From Meghimatium bilineatum (lineage: Eukaryota; Mollusca; Gastropoda; Stylommatophora; Philomycidae), in contig CM067309.1 of NCBI GenBank assembly GCA_034231615.1, positions 26,125,661 through 26,189,660 of the forward strand: DNA of 64,000 nucleotides. The letters run 5' to 3'. The notes below the pieces were generated by a model. That model had not been told where the DNA came from. It ran no database searches and saw nothing but the letters and a program-made list of their open reading frames with translations. How positions within the stretch are numbered: position 1 is the stretch's first letter; each line of letters starts with the position of its first letter. A program made the position numbers and the translations under genes. This document shows, one piece after another, positions 56,087 to 64,000 of this stretch.

Positions 56087-57740
56087 TTGTCATGTGACGT
56101 ATTCCTTCCAGAACGTTGTCTTCCCAATGAACTCTCTGAATCTCTCTCTGTCTTGGGCGATGTGGCTTGCATTTTCTAGCGATGTATTCATGTTATCTTT
56201 AATGTCGTCAGTCCATCGTCTTCTTGGTCTGCCCCTTCTCCTCTTCCCAGGCACTATTCCCTCCATTATTTGTCTTTCTAAACAGTTATGTCTCTTTATA
56301 TGACCAAACAGGCGTGGTTTTCTTTTTGTTATTGTGTTAAGTACCAACACTCTGGAATATTCAGTATGTTTATAATATCTGAGTTTCTGATTTTATCCGT
56401 CCATGATATTCTAAGTATCTTCCTGTAGCATTTCAGCTCGAATGCGTTGATCCTCTTTGCCGCTGTTTTACTTGTTTCACAGAGTCCATGTTTGAGTCCA
56501 TGTTTCACAGCCGTATGTTGCAACCGGAAAAATAAAAGTTCGTAACATTAGCACTTTCGTTTCTATTTTGTTGTTTTTCCATATGTTTTTCAGCCGTGTT
56601 ATTTTGCAATATGCCATTGCCAATCTCTTCCTTATTTCTGCCATGCAGTCTCCTACACTGTTGATGTTTGCTCCTAAGTATTCAAATTTATCCACACATT
56701 CTATCTCGGTATTGTCTATTCTGTATTTCGGTTGTTGTGTTGTTATATCTGTTGACATGATTTTTGTTTTCTGAGTGTTTAAATACAAATTTTGTGCTTC
56801 GCTATATTTCTTTGTGTTCTTGATTAGTTGTTCCAATCCCTTTATATCGTTTGAAAGAAGCACTGTGTCGTCTGCGTAGCGTAGTTCCGGGATTAGGAAT
56901 CCACCTATGTTTAAAGCGTGGTAGTCAGTGTGGTATATGTCTTCTCTCACGTTCCTCATTATACTTTCAGCGTAGATGTTGAACAGGTATGGAGAGAGTG
57001 TGCACCCTTGCCTTACTCCACTCTGTACCTCAAACCACTCTGAGAGATCGTCCTCTAACTTCACTGCAGCCTTTTGATCTTGGAAAAGTTCCTCTATTAG
57101 ATGAATCAGATGTCTTGGGAAACCCATGCTGTTCATTATCTCCCATAGTTGCTGGTGGTGGACGCAGTCGAACGCTTTTGAGTAATCTATGAAACACATG
57201 TGCAGGTCAGTTGAAAATTCCCTACACTTTTCTATGATCAATCTCATTTTAAGAATGTGATCTCTTGTTCCTCTGCCCGATCTGAAACCAGCCTGTGTTT
57301 TGTTTATCTCCGTCTCTAATTTCTGTTTGATTTTTTGCATTATGATATATAACATTGTTTTACTTGCTTGACTTACAAGGGCTATAGTTCGGTAGTTAGA
57401 GCAAATCTGAAGGTCGCCTTTTTTTGGGAGGGGTATATATATATATAATGATTTATTCCATTCATCCGGCCATGTACCGCTTTCCCATATTTTGCAGCAT
57501 AGTTTGTGGTAAATCTTGATTCCGGCCTCGCTGCCTGCGTGTATCATTTCTGTTGTTAAGCCATCATTGCCTGGGGCTTTACCTTTCTTTAAACTTTCTA
57601 TTGCGTATCTTACTTCTTCCTTTGTGGGTTCTGGCTCCTTTTCATATTCGTTTATTTTTCTGTTTTTGGTTTTTCTTGGGTCATTATACATCTCACTGCA
57701 GTATTCCTTCCATCTATGTAAGATATGCTTCCCTTCAATG
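56087..57740 (-). mobile_element. Family B RTE-like element, 5'-truncated, with 10-bp target duplication
   Basis: The insert lies between accttcaatg at 56077-56086 and 57741-57750. On the minus strand a 400-plus codon frame runs through the RT: KKGKAPGNDGLTTEMI, NYRTIALVS, QAGFRSGRGT, CFIDYSKAFDCVHHQQLW (motif A), GVRQGCTLSPYLFNIYAES (motif B), ELRYADDTVLLS (motif C, intact), KFEYLGANINSVGDC and TYGCETWT. A 12-bp duplication (TWTQTWT) and a frameshift near 56480 separate it from INAFELKCYRKILRISWTDK and the C-terminus RRGRPRRRWTDD..TTFWKEYVT. The 3' UTR is only a few bases. This is the best preserved family B copy. Confidence 0.92.
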
Positions 57741-57914
57741 ACCTTCAATGACATGAGGAAAATATTAACATCTAAACAAATTACAAACAAGTTAAAAATG
57801 AGAATTATAAAATGCTACATCTATTCTATATTAATGTATGACTCAGAAACTTCAACACTAAATAAACAATTAGAAGGAAGACAGAATTGATGCCTTTGAG
57901 ATGTGGGTATATAG
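57741..57914 (+). pseudogene. Family A LINE, middle piece
   Basis: It resumes as DMRKILTSKQITNKLKMRII, KCYIYSILMYDSET and, after a small duplication (gaaggaagac), RIDAFEMWVYR. It ends at the SINE insertion site. Confidence 0.85.
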
Positions 57915-58169
57915 GAGAGCCGCGTTAACGCAGTGGTTAGCGCACTGGCTTCGTATATGATTGGTCCTGGGTTCATTCCCCAGTTGAGGCGGAAATGTTT
58001 TTTCAGATCGCAACGGCTCCCGGGTCTGGGTACCGGATTAATCCGTGAAGTAAAGACTGCGAGGGAGAGGAGATAGCTACCACCCTCACTTGCAGAGCCT
58101 CTGAAATGTGAGATCGCTAACATCTCACACCCCTCCGGCATTATTAGATGCTATGGGTTACTTTACTTT
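57915..58169 (+). mobile_element. tRNA-derived SINE with 7-bp target duplication
   Basis: The 255-bp insert has a tRNA-like head with a good A box (tggttagcgcactgg, 57934-57948) and B box (ggttcattcc, 57970-57979), i.e. an internal RNA polymerase III promoter. A non-tRNA body and a ttactttactttta end follow. It is flanked by tatatag at 57908-57914 and 58170-58176. It is unrelated to the GAA-tailed SINE-like family. Confidence 0.88.
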
Positions 58170-58178
58170 TATATAGAA

Positions 58179-58508
58179 ACGTGTACGTAAGAAATAAAGT
58201 AGAGATATGTGCAGGTGTTCAGGAGCCATTGCTTTCAATAACGACGAAATCTTGCATAGTTCTGACATGTATGCAGGCACGATTCCTTGTCAAAAACAAT
58301 ACTGAAGGGAACTGTCTAGGGTGGAAGAAGCAGAGGAGGACAAATAAAGACATGGACAGACAACATCAAGGAGTGTACAGGACAAGATATTTCCACACTC
58401 ATCCGCATCGCTGAGGATAGAATTCGCTGGAGGACTTTGTGTGCTGAGGCATCCATTGTGGCACCCCTACGACCCTGAAGGGTTACGGGTTTATTGATTG
58501 ATTTTTTG
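58179..58508 (+). mobile_element. Family J LINE 3' fragment with 8-bp target duplication
   Basis: It encodes (over frames) KQRRTNKDMDRQHQG or the alternative GQTWTDNIKE, then DISTLIRIAEDRIRWRTLCA and a tail ttattgattgattt. atatagaa flanks it at 58171-58178 and 58509-58516. It landed immediately beside the SINE, re-using the same target word. Confidence 0.75.
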
Positions 58509-58830
58509 ATATAGAAGAATAGGGAGAACATCATGGAAAGAGAAAAAAAACAAAGAGGCTCTAACACACTTAATATGAAGAAAGAACTACTAAGAGAAAT
58601 AAAGATCAAGCAATTAAAATATTTTTGACACAATAGAAGACATGACACCTTATTGAAGATCTTACTTGAGGGAAAGTCAAAGGGAAGCGAGCAAGAGGAA
58701 CGCAGAGATACAAGTGGGAGAGTAACATCACACGATGGACAGGTTACAGTCTAATAAAGTGCACCACCAAGACAAGAGACAGGGGATGTTGGAGATCCGT
58801 TACAGCCAACCTTTGTTGCGGAGACGGCAC
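58509..58830 (+). pseudogene. Family A LINE, last piece (3' end)
   Basis: It continues RRIGRTSWKEKK, NMKKELLREIKIK and the C-terminus RYKWESNITRWTGYS, then SVTANLCCGDGT. This completes the multiply interrupted copy. Confidence 0.82.
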
Positions 58831-59250
58831 TGATGGTTTCTTGACCCAAATCTATCCGCTTGCTATAGCGTATGAACATAATGCACGATTGTTTGATTTT
58901 GACATCATTATCTAGATTCGTCTAGCCTCCTAACATTCTACTATTTTGCTGCTATCTCTACATACTCTTCTAATTCATCGTAATTAACGCATTATCTACC
59001 TCTCCAGGTTATAAATCGCAGTTATAATTAAACTCTTTAGTTGAAGCACAAAGTCTGCCTGCCGGAACAAGATGGTAACTGTTATCGAAGGTTACGACTA
59101 CGGGATCTTCAGGAAAAAAAATCACAAGCGCATCAGAGTAAATGTGACCACTATTGACGCCATCTTTAACCGGCAAATACACATACATTCTCAAATACAC
59201 CCGAGTATAACGAAGTCAGTCCTTTACGTCTTTTCAAAACCTTTTCATTT
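58831..59250. other. Unassigned stretch
   Basis: No recognised gene. A plus-strand 118-codon frame at 59072-59428 overlaps RT-like sequence on the other strand and I do not accept it. Confidence 0.3.
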
Positions 59251-59650
59251 CTCTTTCATTGATAACCGTTTCAGTTATCTGTCATTGATGGAGATTAAGA
59301 AATTGTTAGAGGTTTTGTTGCTTGCCTTAATCTTGGTCTTACTTTCGCTGAGAAATAACTTTTCTTTTTCACTATGTTCTTTGATGGAATTTATGAAATG
59401 TTTGATATATTGTTATGAAGAGGCGTGACTGTAATGTTGTATCATCAGTGGGTCTTAGTTCTGGTATCTAGTGATCTTAGATATTTAGTGGATCGAAGTT
59501 ATTTCGCTGCTGGTCCTTTTTTTTACATTCCTCATGATGTTATCTACATAAACATTCAAGACATATGATGATAGGGAACATCCTTGTCAGATTTCATTTT
59601 CTACCCTAAAATAATCAGATGTTTCGCCAACTACTTTGATGTCTGCTTGT
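59251..59650 (-). pseudogene. Family B-like RT fragment
   Basis: The minus strand from about 59635 reads GETSDYFRVENEI, then QGCSLSSYVLNVYVDNIMRN, the RT motif B region, with one stop. The sequence after it decays quickly. Confidence 0.6.
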
Positions 59651-60009
59651 TATGTCTGTTAATATTGTAGAAAATATCATGTTACATGACAGTAATTCGA
59701 GTTCTGTATTATTTTATTTTATTTTGTGTATCTGTCCTGCAGTATGGTTAGCTAGCGTTACATGAAATTTGTAAATATCTGGAAGAGAGAGAAGATTGCA
59801 CTTGACCTGCGCACAAGGGCAAGGTCATTCGAAGACGATCACCAAAACTATGACCAGGTTTGTATTTAAAGCAAATAGCATTATCATCATCATCAGGTGC
59901 CGTGCCGTCATCTATACATAACCTTTAGTTATCCATTTTATGGAAGTCAAAGCAAATATAAATTACTTTAATCCAATATTTTACTCTGATAAATAACACG
60001 AAAACATAT

Positions 60010-60275
60010 GACACGTCAGAGTTGTAGGGGTGTCACATTAAGATATTTGGTGCAGAAAAATCATAACGCATCTCTATCCTCTACCACCCTAATGAGTTTG
60101 GAAACTTCACGCCCTGTCCATTACTTTATATTATCTAGACATGATTTCTTCTGTTCATCTCGTCTTCTTCCACACTCCACGGTACCTTGACTAACATCGT
60201 TTGTCATCGAGTAATGTCTTACCACGTGCCTGTACCACTGGAATTTACGAAGATTCACGACTCTTGTTGGCCGGC
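60010..60275 (-). pseudogene. Family K LINE C-terminus
   Basis: The minus strand reads VVNLRKFQWYRHVVRHYSMT, NDVSQGTVECGRRRDEQ and WTGREVSKLIRVVEDRDAL, the usual C-terminal order (GH.R, G..GRRR, W, EDR). Confidence 0.65.
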
Positions 60276-60429
60276 TAATACATTAATATTAGCTAAAACT
60301 CATACTGAATGTACCAAAATGACAGTTCGGTGGGGCTTGTTTTAACAGGGTGGTGCCCAACTCCTCTCCGAAACTGCCACAATGAAATGATCACAGAAGA
60401 ACACAGCTGATATGCCACACCATTTTACC

Positions 60430-60585
60430 CTGATAACATCAGATGGTAAAGGCACATCAGAAAAGAAGCATTAAAAGTAAGGAAAGGAATAATTAAATGC
60501 GACATAGAGTCTCTTCTGTCATGTGGATGTGAATTATGGACAATAAATAAATAAACAGTTAAAAACGTTACCTTGATTGGGTACT
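60430..60585 (+). pseudogene. Short LINE RT C-terminal fragment
   Basis: The frame reads KVRKGIIKCDIESLLSCGCE then LWTINK, resembling the YGCETWTLNK region. The family is not certain. Confidence 0.45.
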
Positions 60586-60659
60586 TTAGAATAATTATAA
60601 ATAACCAAAATGTCAGAGGCTGTCCGACAAAGTGGGGAGTGCCGCTGTAACATAACAAA

Positions 60660-61105
60660 TAATCGATAAATACTGTATTAATTAATAATGGTACTGTAAT
60701 CTATACTAACTATCCAAATAAAAACCCAATAACAATAAACACAGAATAACAATAACTATTTTATACGTTACAATCACGCACACGGTTACGTCTATGGGTC
60801 TCATCAACAGCCCATGGACAAACCACCCATGCAACAGAACATCTTAGTAGATGACATGCCACTACATTGAGGTTATCTTCTTATAGAATCTTCATGGCAC
60901 GTCATCTATACAATTATGCTTCCCATGCTTTTATTTTGTTGTTGCAATGTGTTTCATGTTTTGTTATTTGTGTATATGTGTGCACCCTTTGTGGTAAGGA
61001 GGGAACCAGAGATGTATCACTGTTTTTTTCTATGGCTGAGACGTTTAATAGGGACACAGTGACTCAGGACGTGACAACCTTTTTCATTTGAACATTTGGT
61101 TGTAT
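60660..61105. other. AT-rich stretch with no recognised gene
   Basis: No coding or repeat signal that I can support. Confidence 0.3.
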
Positions 61106-61289
61106 GCCTGGAGCAATAGAGAAGTTCGGCATAACCAGTAGTCAAATGGTGGCGGGGAATGAGCACAGTGAACCCTATCTTGGCTGCAGTGGCTCAGAGC
61201 AGTGCACAGGTTTAAACCTAACTTCCTGGGGGTGTTGTAGTTAATCTCTGACTCTAACCCGGGGTGGGCCGACAATCCAGACTTCCCAA

Positions 61290-61342
61290 CAATATAATGC
61301 GATTTTAATGGCATTTGGTCTAGGGCATGAGCCCATGGACGG
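61290..61342 (+). mobile_element. LINE 3' UTR end abutting the (GTTA)n array
   Basis: atggcatttggtctagggca then tgagcccatggacgg matches the family G 3' UTR at 23624-23660 (atggcattgggttaaagggc then atgagcacatggac). In both cases a tetranucleotide tail follows, CCAA there and GTTA here. Confidence 0.5.
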
Positions 61343-63998
<2,656 letters not shown>

Positions 63999-64000
63999 AA

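Noticed and set aside
57915..57990. Possible functional tRNA gene
   Set aside because: A and B boxes are present, but the segment lies inside a 255-bp insert with target duplications, which makes it a SINE head.
59072..59428. 118-codon plus-strand frame with a hydrophobic segment
   Set aside because: The opposite strand of its second half and beyond carries LINE RT motif B sequence, so this frame is probably a shadow.

Overview
This window is metazoan nuclear DNA, most likely from an invertebrate; I cannot name the phylum. It is AT-rich, intron-bearing and almost entirely built of retrotransposon remains. Nothing looks bacterial: there are no operons, and coding pieces are short, frame-shifted and nested. 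For brevity I name repeat families locally: A and B (RTE-like, no RNase H), C, E, J and K (other non-LTR elements seen mostly as 3' ends), R (BovB-like RTE), D, G and H (I-group elements with RNase H), and L (a single-ORF endonuclease-RT-RNase H element).

The one convincing host gene is on the minus strand. Three exons (19747-19029, 9902-9713, 4611-4413) have good splice sites and matching phases. They encode a type II membrane or secreted kinase of the PKDCC/VLK (vertebrate lonesome kinase) family. Its introns are 9.1 kb and 5.1 kb and hold most of the repeats in 4.4-19 kb; its 3' end lies at or beyond the left edge.

Layout: 0.6-4.3 kb, LINE remnants and a 24-bp minisatellite. 4.4-19.8 kb, the kinase gene with LINE families A-J, a broken piggyBac transposase and several minisatellites in its introns. 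20-28.9 kb, long decayed copies of C, G and A. 29-31.2 kb, tandem repeats. 31.2-36.4 kb, a family A copy split by a full-length, intact L element with perfect target-site duplications. 36.5-47.5 kb, sparse sequence with remnants of D, B and C, a decayed repetitive ORF, and a hAT-like non-autonomous element. 47.5-51.9 kb, a Penelope-like element with RT and GIY-YIG domains. 52.2-55.5 kb, a family R copy split by a truncated L. 55.9-58.8 kb, a family A copy carrying an inverted B copy, a tRNA-derived SINE and a J fragment, each with target duplications. 58.8-61.3 kb, scattered fragments. 61.3-62.3 kb, a 922-bp uninterrupted (GTTA)n array. 62.3-64.0 kb, a long open family H ORF running off the right edge.

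The most interesting signals are RNA-level. A 75-nt sequence at the exact 5' boundary of L can fold like an HDV-class self-cleaving ribozyme. Hammerhead-like GAAACGTC motifs recur at eight places. A 157-bp SINE-like family shares the (GAA)n tail of L. Family H has no 3' UTR: its stop codon lies inside its own (CTAA)n tail.
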